From Gammaproteobacteria bacterium (lineage in GTDB: Bacteria; Pseudomonadota; Gammaproteobacteria; Pseudomonadales; Azotimanducaceae): DNA of 64,000 bases. The position numbers were made by a program, and so were the translations under genes. The notes under the pieces were generated by a model. The model made no database searches. It worked only from the letters and a program-made list of their open reading frames with translations, and was not told the DNA's origin. The stretch lies in assembly GCA_028821515.1 (NCBI GenBank), contig JAPPGA010000026.1, forward strand, positions 1 to 64,000. Direction: 5' to 3'. Positions 7,482 to 18,692 of the stretch are shown here, in pieces; position 1 is the first letter of the stretch, and every line of letters starts with the position of its first letter.

Positions 7482-8636
7482 TCAGGCCAGGCTGGCCCCG
7501 GTCTGTTCCACCACCAGGTCCACAACCGCCCGCAGCGCTTCCTGCTGGCTGTCGCCTTCCAGGAGCCGCAGGCGGTAGAGGTCAATCTGCTCGTCCGCAC
7601 TGGCGCCCTTGCGCACGATTTCGAGGCAGTGACGGAGTTCGGCCTCGCAATCGAGTGCCCGGGCGTCTTCGTCAAGCGTCTCGACCAGCGCCTCGAACTC
7701 TTCGGCGATATCGATCCGGCCACCCCGGCGCGTATCTCCCAGGAAGGCCAGCATGCCGTAGCGCTGGGCGAGCCACTTGTTCTCCACGATGATCTCGGTC
7801 GGCGGTTCGGCCGGCAGGGCATCCTCACGGTCAAGACGCAACAGCATCCGGATCAGGCAGGCGTACACGGCAGCGATGCACAACGCGTCCTCGATACGCG
7901 GACAGACGTCGCAGATTCGCATTTCCACCGTGGGATATGCCTTCGACGGACGGATGTCCCACCAGAGTTCGCTGCCGTCGCCGATGAATTCCATGCGCTG
8001 GTATTCGCCCACCAGCGCATCGAAATCGGCGCGGGAATGGAGCGGCCCGGGAATGCTCGTGCGGGGCATCGCTTCGAAGAGGTTGAGCCGACCGCACTTG
8101 AACCCCGACTCCCGGCCCTCGTTGAACGGCGAGGAACCGGACAGCGCGTTCAGCAGCGGCAGATAGCGCCGCAACGCCGTCATGACACGGATACGGCTGT
8201 CCGGGTCGCCGAATCCCGCGTGCACGTGCATGCCGTTCACCACCAGCCGCCGGACCGTGTCCTGAAACGTGACCGCGAAGTCCTCGTAGCGCTGGCTCGC
8301 CGTCGGCAACTGGGACTGCCAGGCCGCAAACGGGTGCGTCGATGCCGCCATGACCTCGGCGCCGCAGCTCCGCGCCGCTTCTGTCACGACGCGCCGCGTT
8401 TCCCTGAGCGCTTCGCGCAACGCCGTCACGGAGTCGCACACTGCGGTGTTGGTTTCGATCTGGGCGCGGAGAAACTCGTGCACGACCTTTTGCGGGCCGG
8501 CGTGGGAAGAAGCCGCTTCAAAGATGCGCGGGTCGGGGTCGGCCAGCAAGTCCCCCGAAGCGGGATCGACCAGGAAGAACTCCTCCTCGATACCCAGCGT
8601 GATCGTCAGGTCGTCGTCGCTATTGGATGGGCTCAT
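7482..8636 (-). CDS. Carboxylate-amine ligase, YbdK/GCS2 family (384 aa)
   Basis: A glutamate-cysteine ligase-2 fold enzyme that joins a carboxylate to an amine with ATP. The hallmark LGIEEEFFLVDP is close to the N-terminus, followed by NGMHVHAGFGD and VEMRICDVCPRIEDAL. E. coli YbdK has weak glutamate-cysteine ligase activity; the true substrate of most members is unknown. The start MSPSNSDDDLTIT at 8636 places the motif at the normal distance; the frame is open further upstream without family likeness. It faces away from the LLM oxidoreductase gene, with 211 bases between the two starts. Confidence 0.85.
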   Translation of the reverse strand: MSPSNSDDDLTITLGIEEEFFLVDPASGDLLADPDPRIFEAASSHAGPQKVVHEFLRAQIETNTAVCDSVTALREALRETRRVVTEAARSCGAEVMAASTHPFAAWQSQLPTASQRYEDFAVTFQDTVRRLVVNGMHVHAGFGDPDSRIRVMTALRRYLPLLNALSGSSPFNEGRESGFKCGRLNLFEAMPRTSIPGPLHSRADFDALVGEYQRMEFIGDGSELWWDIRPSKAYPTVEMRICDVCPRIEDALCIAAVYACLIRMLLRLDREDALPAEPPTEIIVENKWLAQRYGMLAFLGDTRRGGRIDIAEEFEALVETLDEDARALDCEAELRHCLEIVRKGASADEQIDLYRLRLLEGDSQQEALRAVVDLVVEQTGASLA

Positions 8637-8847
8637 GATCAGGCGTCGTATGGAAGTCGGTGTTGTTGCGGGCAACCGCGCGGGGGCGGTGCGCATCATA
8701 CATCGGTTGCGCCTGGTCCTTCGTCCGACCCGCGGTGGTCTGCGCGACGCAATGAAATCTCCATGTTGCCGATAGCAATCGACGGCGCGTGTTGGTAAAA
8801 ACCCCCATCTGTCAATCCAGCGCTCGGCCCAAGGGAGGCAAGCAGAC

Positions 8848-9765
8848 ATGAAGATCGGCATCTATGGCGGCAACGTCAGGCGCAACGCGGCACTCACCAG
8901 CCTCGTCGACGAGGTCGTTCGATTCGAGGACGCGGGGTTCAGCAGTTACTGGATGCCCCAGGTGGGAACCTTCGACGCGCTGACGATGATCGCCCTGGCC
9001 GGTCAACAGACAAGCTCGATAGAGCTCGGCACGGCCGTGGTGCCGACGTATCCCCGCCACCCCAATGCCCTCGCGCAGCAGGCTGCCACGGTCAACGCGC
9101 TGACCGGCGGCCGCCTCGTCCTGGGTATCGGACCCTCCCACGCGCCGGGCATCGAAGCGCTCGGATTGCAATACAGGAGCCCGGCTCGGCACATCCGCGA
9201 ATACGTGACGATCATTCGGTCGCTAACCGCCGAGGGCAGCGTCGACTTCGAGGGCAGCATGTATCGCATCAAGACCGGGTTCTCCTGCCCAGACGCCCAG
9301 CCGTTTCCCATCGTCGTCTCCGCACTCGCGCCCCTGATGCTGCAGGCGGCTGGCGAAGTGGCCGACGGAACGGTGACGTGGATGGTGGGGAGAAACACCA
9401 TCGCCAGTCACACCGCGCCCCGGATCACGGAAGCCGCAGCCGCCGCGGGCCGTCCCGACCCCAGAATCATCGTCGGACTGCCGGTCTGCGTGCATGACGA
9501 CCGCGAGCAGGCAACGGTGCGTGCCCAACAGATCTTCGCCGGCTACGGCAACCTGCCGAACTACCGGCGCCAACTCGACGCGGAAGGTCTCAAACAGGCG
9601 GGGCAAATGGCCGTCGTCGGCAACGAGGACCAGGTATCGGAATCCCTGGCCGCCTACTTCGAAGCGGGGGCCACGGAAGTCATCGCCAGCGTGTACCCGT
9701 CCGGAGACGACAGCCGGGGTTCATTCGCGCGAACCCACGCATTGCTGAGGCGCCTGTTGAAGTAG
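8848..9765 (+). CDS. LLM-class (F420-dependent type) oxidoreductase, 305 aa
   Basis: A luciferase-like monooxygenase-fold TIM barrel. Visible are the N-terminal strand MKIGIYGG, the ELGTAVVPTYPRHPNALAQQ block, TGGRLVLGIGPSH, and the later QPFPIVVSALAPLMLQAAGE. This pattern fits the family often annotated as F420-dependent oxidoreductase. FMN use cannot be excluded, and no F420 biosynthesis gene is in the window. GGGAGG lies about 13 bases before the ATG. The secreted protein gene that follows starts 8 bases after this stop. Confidence 0.85.
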   Translation: MKIGIYGGNVRRNAALTSLVDEVVRFEDAGFSSYWMPQVGTFDALTMIALAGQQTSSIELGTAVVPTYPRHPNALAQQAATVNALTGGRLVLGIGPSHAPGIEALGLQYRSPARHIREYVTIIRSLTAEGSVDFEGSMYRIKTGFSCPDAQPFPIVVSALAPLMLQAAGEVADGTVTWMVGRNTIASHTAPRITEAAAAAGRPDPRIIVGLPVCVHDDREQATVRAQQIFAGYGNLPNYRRQLDAEGLKQAGQMAVVGNEDQVSESLAAYFEAGATEVIASVYPSGDDSRGSFARTHALLRRLLK

Positions 9766-9773
9766 CGGGAGCC

Positions 9774-10619
9774 GTGACCATCTCCCGGATAGTTTCCTGC
9801 CTGTTCACACTCGTTCCTGCACTCGCAGGCGGATCGAGTGCGGACGACGCAAATCCCGACGCCGCAGAGTCACACGAACCCATCGTTCACGAGGCCGGTA
9901 CGGTCGTCGAGTTCCATCGAAAGTGTGCAGATGCGGAACCCTACCGGGTGGAGGCCTACGCGGCACTCCACTCGGAAGGCGACCGCGCACGAGCCCTGGC
10001 CACCATCTACGCCCGGCGGGACGCGGTCCGGCGCGAGGAGGTCTTCTTAGGCATGCGGATAGTCGCCCTGCAACTCCAGGCGGGACCGGAGTGGGCAAAC
10101 GCTCCCTACGCGATTCACCTCACCGCACAGGCAAGCGAACGCCAGGTTACGGGGCCCGACCACCCGACCTACAGCGCGAACCCCGAACCCGGGATGGGAG
10201 AGCAACGGGCGTTCCGGGCGGATAACGACGGCCGCATGGCGTGGCTCGATTTCGTCGAACCCACGGAACCCGAACGCGAAACCAACCGCGCGTACAACTG
10301 GTCACCGATGCTGGAGACAACCGCCACCGAACTCGGCCTGGACGAGTCTGACCGGCGCGTCCTTCTCGGCCTGACCCTGACGCATGGCGAAACCGGTGAA
10401 GAGATTCCGCTGACAGGCCCGGCACTCCGGGTTCCGGACAGGGTCTGGCACCAGGTTCCACCAAAGCCGAGAAGGCTCGGCCTGCTCGCGACGTTGAATC
10501 CGTTCGACAAGGGCAGTGTCTGGGCCGCGCTCGGAAACGCAGCGCGTTACGGGCACTGCATCGACGAGCGCCGATACGCCAAGCGCTGGTTCAGGGACAT
10601 TCCATCCACCGAATCGTGA
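9774..10619 (+). CDS. Secreted hypothetical protein (281 aa)
   Basis: A GTG start gives a short signal peptide (MTISRIVSCLFTLVPALAGG) ending near residue 20. The mature part is acidic and contains a stretch of possible carbohydrate or lipid contact, GMRIVALQLQAGPEWANAPY, and a clear DNDGRMAWLDFVEPTEPERE. No conserved family is recognised. The gene lies 8 bases after the LLM oxidoreductase and 39 bases before the steroid-reductase-like membrane gene, so the three are probably co-transcribed. Confidence 0.6.
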   Translation: MTISRIVSCLFTLVPALAGGSSADDANPDAAESHEPIVHEAGTVVEFHRKCADAEPYRVEAYAALHSEGDRARALATIYARRDAVRREEVFLGMRIVALQLQAGPEWANAPYAIHLTAQASERQVTGPDHPTYSANPEPGMGEQRAFRADNDGRMAWLDFVEPTEPERETNRAYNWSPMLETTATELGLDESDRRVLLGLTLTHGETGEEIPLTGPALRVPDRVWHQVPPKPRRLGLLATLNPFDKGSVWAALGNAARYGHCIDERRYAKRWFRDIPSTES

Positions 10620-10658
10620 GATGTTCTCTGAAGAGTCGCAATCGATAGTCCATAGGTT

Positions 10659-11417
10659 GTGAGTCAAACGCCATCCCTGTTGACTATCGTGGCCGCCATC
10701 TGGGCTTTGGGGTCCCTGCCGATCTTGGCGGTCGGGCTTGCCGGGCGGGATCCCGTAGGGCGTTTGCAACAGAGCGACCACGGCCGCGGGATGCGCGCCC
10801 AATGGGCGTGGTTCCTGTTCGAACTACCGGCACTGGTGACCTTTCCCGCGATTTACCTCGCGAGCGGGAATCTCCACGTGGTCGGCAACGTCGTGCTCGG
10901 CCTCTGGCTCGCCCATTACATTCACCGCAGCCTCATCTGGTGTTGGTTGGTACCGAAGCGCGATGCCACCGTGTCGTGGTCGATGTGCACATCTTCCATC
11001 GGCTTCAACCTCATCAACGGCGGATTGCTGGGATGGTTCATGGGTTACGCCGCCGACTACCCCGCGCAGTGGCTGACGGATCCCCGCTTCATTGTCGGTG
11101 CCGGGCTGTTCATCGCTGGAGCTGCGCTGAACGTCTGGGCCGACTACCGACTGAGGCACCTGCGCAGGAAGGCCGTGGACGGCCCGGTGATTCCGTCCGG
11201 CGGACCCTTCAACTTCGTCTGCTGTCCGAACCTCGCCGGCGAGATCATCGAGTGGATCGGCTTTGCACTGCTGACGTGGTCGCTACCGGGCCTCGCATTC
11301 GCGCTCTGGACCGTCGCCAACCTGGTGCCGCGGGCGGTTTGGCGACGCGACTGGTATCGGCAGAACTTTGAGGACTTTCCCAAGGGCCGCACCGCATTGA
11401 TTCCCGGGCTGCTTTAG
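10659..11417 (+). CDS. Steroid 5-alpha-reductase-like membrane protein (252 aa)
   Basis: Six or so hydrophobic segments (for example LLTIVAAIWALGSLPILAVG near the N-terminus) and the C-terminal block typical of the 3-oxo-5-alpha-steroid 4-dehydrogenase / DUF1295 group: VNPYFNFVCCPNLAGEIIEW-like sequence here read as PFNFVCCPNLAGEIIEWIGF, then RRDWYRQNFEDFP. The family reduces steroid or enoyl double bonds with NADPH in membranes. The start is a GTG at 10659. It ends 44 bases before the convergent tRNA-Cys gene. The real substrate here is unknown. Confidence 0.8.
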   Translation: MSQTPSLLTIVAAIWALGSLPILAVGLAGRDPVGRLQQSDHGRGMRAQWAWFLFELPALVTFPAIYLASGNLHVVGNVVLGLWLAHYIHRSLIWCWLVPKRDATVSWSMCTSSIGFNLINGGLLGWFMGYAADYPAQWLTDPRFIVGAGLFIAGAALNVWADYRLRHLRRKAVDGPVIPSGGPFNFVCCPNLAGEIIEWIGFALLTWSLPGLAFALWTVANLVPRAVWRRDWYRQNFEDFPKGRTALIPGLL

Positions 11418-11461
11418 GACCGGAATCGATTAACGAGCAGAGTTGCGCTGCGTGGGGGTCT

Positions 11462-11535
11462 TGGAGGCTGGAGACGGAATCGAACCGACGTACACGGATT
11501 TGCAGTCCGCTGCATAACCACTCTGCCATCCAGCC
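11462..11535 (-). tRNA. tRNA-Cys (GCA)
   Basis: A 74-base cloverleaf with encoded CCA. The acceptor stem is GGCTGGA with TCCAGCC, the anticodon loop CTGCAAA gives GCA, and the T-loop is GGTTCGATTCC. It lies 44 bases downstream of pgsA on the same strand, as in other gammaproteobacteria where tRNA-Cys follows uvrY-uvrC-pgsA. Confidence 0.95.
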
Positions 11536-11579
11536 GTGCCGAGCGAGGGCGCGGCGATACTAACACGCGGCCCTGCGAT

Positions 11580-12155
11580 TCAGGCCGTCGGGTCGTGCTT
11601 CAGGCCGTCGAGCAACGTGGGCCACGCCGCGCGCAGGTAGGAGACCATCGACCAGAGCGTCATCAATGCCGCTGCGTACAGCAGGATGTACCCGATGATG
11701 ACCCAGGGCCGTCCCAGCATCGGCGGGTTGGCGAGCAGGATAACGATGGACAGCATCTGCAGGGCCGTCTTGAGTTTGCCTATCCAGGTGGCGGCGACCA
11801 GCCCGCGGCGGTTGACTTCCGACATCCATTCGCGGAGCGCCGAGATCACGATCTCCCTGCCGATGATGACGACGCCGGGAATGGTCAGCCACAGGTTGGC
11901 ATGGCTGCCGATCAGCAATACCAGCGCCGTGACGACGATGAGCTTGTCCGCTACCGGGTCGAGGAACGCACCGAATGGCGTCGTCTGGTCCAGCCGCCTG
12001 GCCAGGTAGCCGTCCAGCCAGTCCGTGAAAGCGGCGGCCGCGAACAACAGCGCCGCCAGCCAGTGGCCCGTGTCGGCAAACACGTAGACCATCGCGAAGA
12101 TTGGAATGAGGGCGATCCGCGCGCCCGTCACGATGTTCGGCAGGTTGACTTCCAT
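11580..12155 (-). CDS. pgsA: CDP-diacylglycerol-glycerol-3-phosphate 3-phosphatidyltransferase (191 aa)
   Basis: Inner-membrane enzyme that makes phosphatidylglycerophosphate, the committed step to phosphatidylglycerol and cardiolipin. The CDP-alcohol phosphotransferase signature D-x2-D-G-x2-A-R-x8-G-x3-D-x3-D is complete (DWLDGYLARRLDQTTPFGAF followed by LDPVAD). N-terminal NLPNIVTGARIALIPIF and several hydrophobic helices match the family, and the length is close to that of E. coli PgsA. It lies between uvrC and tRNA-Cys, its classic position. Confidence 0.95.
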   Translation of the reverse strand: MEVNLPNIVTGARIALIPIFAMVYVFADTGHWLAALLFAAAAFTDWLDGYLARRLDQTTPFGAFLDPVADKLIVVTALVLLIGSHANLWLTIPGVVIIGREIVISALREWMSEVNRRGLVAATWIGKLKTALQMLSIVILLANPPMLGRPWVIIGYILLYAAALMTLWSMVSYLRAAWPTLLDGLKHDPTA

Positions 12156-12258
12156 GGGGCGGACATTCTACCGGCACGCGCGCCTGAACGGGCGAATCTG
12201 CGGCGTGAAACCGAAAGAATGTGTCGCCCTTGACGGCTGCGCGATGTCCCGCTTTCGC

Positions 12259-14124
<1,866 letters not shown>

Positions 14125-14311
14125 CGCCGAACTATACGGCGACGCTCCCCGCCGGGGCAACGCCGCTCGCGGCAAGGCCCTACCGACGGGTTCGCGAGAC
14201 CGCGGGCCGCTAAACGGACCATCGAAGAACCTGAATTGCCACGGTATGACGCGGAACGGCGAGTCGACAGACGGATCGCCATGTGTCGACCGGCGCGCGA
14301 CGCCAGTCGGA

Positions 14312-14854
14312 TCAGTTCATCGACCGCTGGGTCGAGATAGCCATTTCGACTTCCCGCGCCAGGTTGTAGACGCTGGGGAAGTCGTACTCGCGGCCAAGCC
14401 TTGCAACGTAGTAGCGTCCGTGGGCCAGCCAGTGCCGATAGCCGAACGCACTTCTGAGATCACCTACCAGCCTCGCTGTCATCGCGCCGTGGTTCCTCCA
14501 TGCCTCGATCAGATCGTCCGACAGCGAAACCTTCGCGCCCTGTTCCTGGTACAGCGTCCGAAACGTGCGCGACAGCCCGTCTCGATACTTCGCATAGCAG
14601 CGCCTGAGATAGTCCACCCGGAACGCGGCTTCGATCGAGGCCAGCACCATCATCGCGGACGCGGCACCCGCCTCGTACAGCCGCTCGTCCCGCTCCGCGA
14701 GGACTTCGTCCTCCGTGTAGAGCGCGAACCTCATCTCGAAGCCCGGGCTCGCCGCCGTGTAGTAAAGGTGAAGGGCCTCTTCTACCAAGGCGTGATGTTC
14801 AGCCACCTGGTTCGCCGCGAGATGTGCTCCTGACAACGATACTCGTCTAGCCAC
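14312..14854 (-). CDS. HEPN-like protein (180 aa)
   Basis: The C-terminal part carries FGYRHWLAHGRYY, in which Arg-x4-His (R-HWLA-H) matches the active-site motif of HEPN ribonucleases. The preceding helices (LIEAWRNHGAMTARLVGDL) fit an all-alpha HEPN core. The likeliest start is a GTG at 14854, which overlaps the stop of the upstream gene by eight bases, so the two are translationally coupled. HEPN proteins serve as RNA-cutting toxins and in defence systems, but some are inactive and only bind. The pair sits between the response regulator and uvrC. Confidence 0.6.
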   Translation of the reverse strand: MARRVSLSGAHLAANQVAEHHALVEEALHLYYTAASPGFEMRFALYTEDEVLAERDERLYEAGAASAMMVLASIEAAFRVDYLRRCYAKYRDGLSRTFRTLYQEQGAKVSLSDDLIEAWRNHGAMTARLVGDLRSAFGYRHWLAHGRYYVARLGREYDFPSVYNLAREVEMAISTQRSMN

Positions 14855-15395
14855 CCGCGACTTCCATAATCGCGTCCCGGAATGAGTCTTCCCCGAACAC
14901 GACAACGACGCTCTCCGGCGGCGGGGTTTCGATGTACCAACCCGCTTCTTCGACGTCGCCCCGCACCATCGAACCGCTGGATTCCTCGGCAAACCCGCCA
15001 TGTCTGATCTTGGTGGTCAGAACCGGTCCACCCTTGGCAAGCAGCACGATTTTGAGGGTCTTTCGCGGTCCCGACAGATCTACCCGCCCGCTGGCGCCGA
15101 TGAGCAATGTCCCGATGGGCTTCGCCACGATCTTGTCGGGACCGATCTTGAACGTCAGCTTGTCCGCTTCGTAGGTGCCCAGATGGTCCTCCCTTAGCTG
15201 TATTGGTGTGCGATCGATCTGGATCTCGCCCCCCTGCGTGTAGGGCTTGAGAAAGCCCTCCATGCGCGCATACAGCTCTTCAAGTTCTTCGAGCCAGTCC
15301 GCACAGCGCTTCGCCCAGTCGACGATCTCGCCGGACTCGGCCTGTGCCCGCTCCGTCTTGCGCCTTACGAACTCGCTAAATTCCCGTTCTGCCAT
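14847..15395 (-). CDS. Unknown partner of the HEPN protein (182 aa)
   Basis: Begins with a charged coiled coil (FSEFVRRKTERAQAESGEIV, then ADWLEELEELYARMEGFLK). A beta-rich core follows with DKIVAKPIGTLLIGASGRVD and LSGPRKTLKIVLLAKGG, ending in PPPESVVVVFGEDSFRDAIM. No family is recognised and no nucleotidyltransferase (MNT) motif is present, so this is not a standard MNT-HEPN pair. The ATG at 15395 was taken over an earlier one at 15413. The eight-base overlap with the HEPN gene implies that the two proteins work together. Confidence 0.6.
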   Translation of the reverse strand: MAEREFSEFVRRKTERAQAESGEIVDWAKRCADWLEELEELYARMEGFLKPYTQGGEIQIDRTPIQLREDHLGTYEADKLTFKIGPDKIVAKPIGTLLIGASGRVDLSGPRKTLKIVLLAKGGPVLTTKIRHGGFAEESSGSMVRGDVEEAGWYIETPPPESVVVVFGEDSFRDAIMEVAGG

Positions 15396-15654
15396 CGGCG
15401 TGCCTACCAGCATCCCGCCCAGTCCTTATTGTCCCATGCCAAGGCACGACGCCATAGTCAATCGCCCATCGATGGGCACGCAGATCAAACCGATCCGCAA
15501 CGGCTTTTCTATTGCCACCGGCGACCGCCAGCGACCGGAGGCGATTGCGCCATGCGCGACGAGTGGGGTCAGGCCAGGAGCCTTCCGCCAGGGAGCGCGA
15601 GGCGGGTATCCTCGCATGAGCAACGGGCTGTGTGGCACGTTCAAGGCTACGCTC

Positions 15655-16422
15655 TTACCCCGACATATTCGCCACCGTCACGTCTGTTGGCTCCTCCGGG
15701 ACCTTCTGCGCGCGCACCGGGCCACTCCGGGCCTCCAGCAACTCTTCTTCCTCATCCGAGGGCGGCGTGCTCGGCGACAGCGGCAACGACGGGTGGATCA
15801 TCCCGTGCTTGACCGCGAGCAACGCCAGTTCCACATCGCTCGACACCTTCAGCTTCTCGAATATCCGGTAGCGGTAGCTGTTGACGGTCTTGGGACTCAG
15901 GTGCAGGTTGTGCGAAATCTCGTGCACGCGATGACAGTTGATCACCATCAGCGTGATCTGCATCTCCCTGCTAGACAGTTGTTCGAACGGACAGATCTCT
16001 TCGTTGTCGAGGGTTCTGAGGGCCAGTTTCTGCGCGACATCGCGGCTCACGAACCGCTGACCGGCGAACGCCCTGCGAATCGCCGTCACCAGTTCCTCGA
16101 TGCTGGAACCCTTGGTCACGTAACCGCACGCACCAGCCTTGAGGGATTGGGACGGATACGGTTCGTCCCGACAGCCCGTGACCATCACGACGCTGATGTC
16201 CTTTTCCAGGCGAACGATCCGCCGCGTCGCTTCGAGTCCGCCAATGCCCGGCATGACGATGTCCATCAGCACGACGTGAGGCAACAACTCCCTGCTGAGT
16301 TCGATGGCCCGTTCGCCGCTGTCGGCGCGGCCGACGACATCCACGATTCCGATGTCTTCAAGAACACGGCTCAGTCCGATGCCGAACAACTCGTGATCGT
16401 CCACGAGGAGCGTCCGAATCAT
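15655..16422 (-). CDS. NarL/FixJ-type response regulator, GacA/UvrY-like (255 aa)
   Basis: The receiver domain has DD8-9, phospho-acceptor Asp54 (VVLMDIVMPG) and Lys104 (YVTKG). A LuxR-type helix-turn-helix follows at about 145-210 (LSSREMQITLMVINCHRVHE, then LSPKTVNSYRYRIFEKL). Position next to uvrC-pgsA and similarity identify it as the UvrY/GacA orthologue, which in other gammaproteobacteria drives small RNAs that titrate CsrA/RsmA. It carries an extra, acidic and Pro-rich C-terminal tail of about 45 residues (PSTPPSDEEEELLE) that GacA lacks. The partner sensor kinase is not in the window. Confidence 0.85.
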   Translation of the reverse strand: MIRTLLVDDHELFGIGLSRVLEDIGIVDVVGRADSGERAIELSRELLPHVVLMDIVMPGIGGLEATRRIVRLEKDISVVMVTGCRDEPYPSQSLKAGACGYVTKGSSIEELVTAIRRAFAGQRFVSRDVAQKLALRTLDNEEICPFEQLSSREMQITLMVINCHRVHEISHNLHLSPKTVNSYRYRIFEKLKVSSDVELALLAVKHGMIHPSLPLSPSTPPSDEEEELLEARSGPVRAQKVPEEPTDVTVANMSG

Positions 16423-16600
16423 CTCCCATCCCCCTGCTGATAGTCGGCGCTAGACCCTAGACCATATTGAAGCGGGACTGACGAAGAAAGGCGGGCATCG
16501 AACATCCTCACCTTTTTTCATCAAAACTCCACTATCCAATAGCGGTTTGATATCACCACCCCCGACTTTGGCTGACGGGAACGGTCGGGGATGTCTTCCG

Positions 16601-17782
16601 TCAATCGCCTGTAAAGGCTTGCAGGCCCGTTTGCGCGCGCCCCAGGATCAACGCGTGAATATCGTGTGTCCCCTCGTAGGTGTTCACGGTCTCGAGGTTC
16701 ATGACATGGCGGATGACGTGAAACTCGTCGGAGATCCCGTTGCCGCCGTGCATGTCCCGCGCCATGCGCGCGATGTCCAGCGCCTTGCCGCAGTTGTTGC
16801 GCTTCATCAGGGAGATGGTCTCGACGGGCAGTCGATCCTCGTCGAGCAGGCGGCCGATGCGCAGGCAGCCCTGCAGCCCCAGGGAGATTTCCGTCTGCAT
16901 GTCGGCGAGCTTCTTCTGGACGAGCTGGTTCGACGCCAGCGGCCGGCCGAACTGCGTACGGTCCAGCGTGTATCGCCGCGCGGCATGCCAGCAAAACTCC
17001 GCCGCGCCCATGGCGCCCCAGGCGATGCCAAACCGGGCTCGGTTCAGGCAACCGAACGGCCCGGCAAGGCCCCTGGCGTCCGGCAACAGGTTTTCGCCGG
17101 GAACGCGCACGTCGTCCAGCACGATCTCTCCGGTGACCGATGCGCGCAGGCTCATCTTTCCCTCGATCGCCGGCGTCGAGAAACCCTCCATGCTGCGTTC
17201 CACGAGGAATCCCCGGATGACCCCGTCGAGCTTCGCCCAGACGACAGCCACGTCCGCGATGGGTGAATTCGTGATCCACATCTTGGCGCCGTTGAGGACG
17301 TAGCCGTCGCCGTCGCTGACCGCCCGAGTGACCATGCCCGCCGGGTCGGAGCCGTGGTCCGGCTCGGTCAGGCCGAAGCATCCCACCAGTTCGCCGCTGG
17401 CGAGTCCGGGCAGGAATCTCTCGCGCTGCCGCTCCGTGCCGTAGGCGTAGATCGGGTACATCACGAGGGAAGACTGCACGCTCATGGCGGACCGGTAGCC
17501 GCTGTCGACACGCTCTATTTCCCGTGCCACGAGGCCATAGGACGTGTAGGAGACACCGGCGCAGCCGTACTTCTCGGGCAAGGTCGCGCCGAGAAAACCG
17601 GCCGAGCCCATGTCGTTCATGATCTGGCGGTCGAAATGCTCGTGCCGGTTGGCTTCCACCACGCCGGGCATCAGCCGGTCTTGTGCGAAGCTGCGCGCGG
17701 AGTCGCGTATCAGCCGCTCCTCGCCGGACAGTTGGTCGTCCAGCAGGAATGGATCGTCCCAGGCAAATGGAGAACGCGCCAT
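16601..17782 (-). CDS. gcdH: Acyl-CoA dehydrogenase, glutaryl-CoA dehydrogenase type (393 aa)
   Basis: FAD enzyme that oxidises and decarboxylates glutaryl-CoA to crotonyl-CoA in lysine and tryptophan degradation. The pattern is that of GcdH: N-terminal [20 protein letters not shown], the [15 protein letters not shown] flavin loop, [18 protein letters not shown], and the active-site segment [16 protein letters not shown] with the catalytic Glu. Electrons would go to ETF. It ends a minus-strand run of ferredoxin, pyrF and gcdH; the 36-base gap to pyrF permits read-through, though the functions are unrelated. Confidence 0.9.
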   Translation of the reverse strand: MARSPFAWDDPFLLDDQLSGEERLIRDSARSFAQDRLMPGVVEANRHEHFDRQIMNDMGSAGFLGATLPEKYGCAGVSYTSYGLVAREIERVDSGYRSAMSVQSSLVMYPIYAYGTERQRERFLPGLASGELVGCFGLTEPDHGSDPAGMVTRAVSDGDGYVLNGAKMWITNSPIADVAVVWAKLDGVIRGFLVERSMEGFSTPAIEGKMSLRASVTGEIVLDDVRVPGENLLPDARGLAGPFGCLNRARFGIAWGAMGAAEFCWHAARRYTLDRTQFGRPLASNQLVQKKLADMQTEISLGLQGCLRIGRLLDEDRLPVETISLMKRNNCGKALDIARMARDMHGGNGISDEFHVIRHVMNLETVNTYEGTHDIHALILGRAQTGLQAFTGD

Positions 17783-17818
17783 CGTTAACCCTCCAGGTAT
17801 CCCGGCTCCCCCGCCCGG

Positions 17819-18655
17819 TCAGGCGGGCGCCGGTATGCGAACCTTCTCGTACAACCGTTGCGCGCTCGCGCGTGCCGCCTCGACGAAGTCAGCGACACCG
17901 CCAGCATAGATGATGCTTCGGGATGCGCTCACTACCAGGCCGCGGCCGTTCGATGCCACGCAACCTAGTACCGCTGCCGGATCTCCCCCTTGTGTGCCCA
18001 CGCCTGGCACCAGCAGGGGCAAGTCGCCCGCTGCTTCGCGCGCGGCAGCCAACTGTTCCGGATACGGCGCCCCGGTCACCAGCATCAGGTCGCCCTCGTC
18101 TCGCTCGGCCGCTGCGCGGGCGATGCGCAGGTACAGCGGGTCGTTGGCCGGATAGTCCTGCAACCAGCCACTGTCCGGATTGCTCGTGCGGCAGAGCAGC
18201 GCCACACCGCGGCCTGGGTATCGGCGGTAAGGTTCGATGCCTTCCCATCCGACGTAGGGATTCACGGTCACGCAGTCCGCGCCGTAGCGCTCGAATGCCT
18301 CCCTCGCGTACTGCGCCGCACTGGACCCGATATCGCCGCGCTTGGCATCGAGGATCACCGGGACGCCGGGATGTGACGTGTGGATATATGCGATGAGCGC
18401 TTCGAGGTCGTGCTCCGCTCCACAGGCAGAGAAAAACGCGATCTGCGGCTTGAAGGCGCAGACCAGGTCCGCCGTGGCGTCGACGATAGCCCGGCAGAAG
18501 TCAAGCATCGCGCCCTTGCGCCCCGGCATGAGGTCCCGGACGCGTTCGAGGTCGGGGTCGAGCCCCACGCAAAGGAAACCACCGGAGCGTTCCCAAGCAG
18601 CTTCCAATTGCTCGCGAAAGGGAGAGCGCACGGCGTCGTCAGCTGGCGAATTCAT
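17819..18655 (-). CDS. pyrF: Orotidine 5'-phosphate decarboxylase, type 2 (278 aa)
   Basis: Last step of UMP synthesis. The type-2 family signature DAKRGDIGSSAAQYA carries the catalytic Lys and Asp residues; FLCVGLDPDLERV at the N-terminus and LLVPGVGTQGGDP near the C-terminus bind the phosphate. The start MNSPADDAVRSPF at 18655 was chosen; the frame is open upstream but unlike the family. It starts 37 bases after the ferredoxin stop. Confidence 0.92.
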   Translation of the reverse strand: MNSPADDAVRSPFREQLEAAWERSGGFLCVGLDPDLERVRDLMPGRKGAMLDFCRAIVDATADLVCAFKPQIAFFSACGAEHDLEALIAYIHTSHPGVPVILDAKRGDIGSSAAQYAREAFERYGADCVTVNPYVGWEGIEPYRRYPGRGVALLCRTSNPDSGWLQDYPANDPLYLRIARAAAERDEGDLMLVTGAPYPEQLAAAREAAGDLPLLVPGVGTQGGDPAAVLGCVASNGRGLVVSASRSIIYAGGVADFVEAARASAQRLYEKVRIPAPA

Positions 18656-18692
18656 GCGCGAAGTTAGCGCCACCGTCCACTGCCGACGTGAA

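Noticed and set aside
15396..15654. Possible gene between the response regulator and the HEPN pair
   Set aside because: Only short random frames on both strands, without start signals or motifs.
16423..16600. Possible small RNA gene in the gap between gcdH and the response regulator
   Set aside because: No clear promoter plus terminator pair and no recognisable structure.
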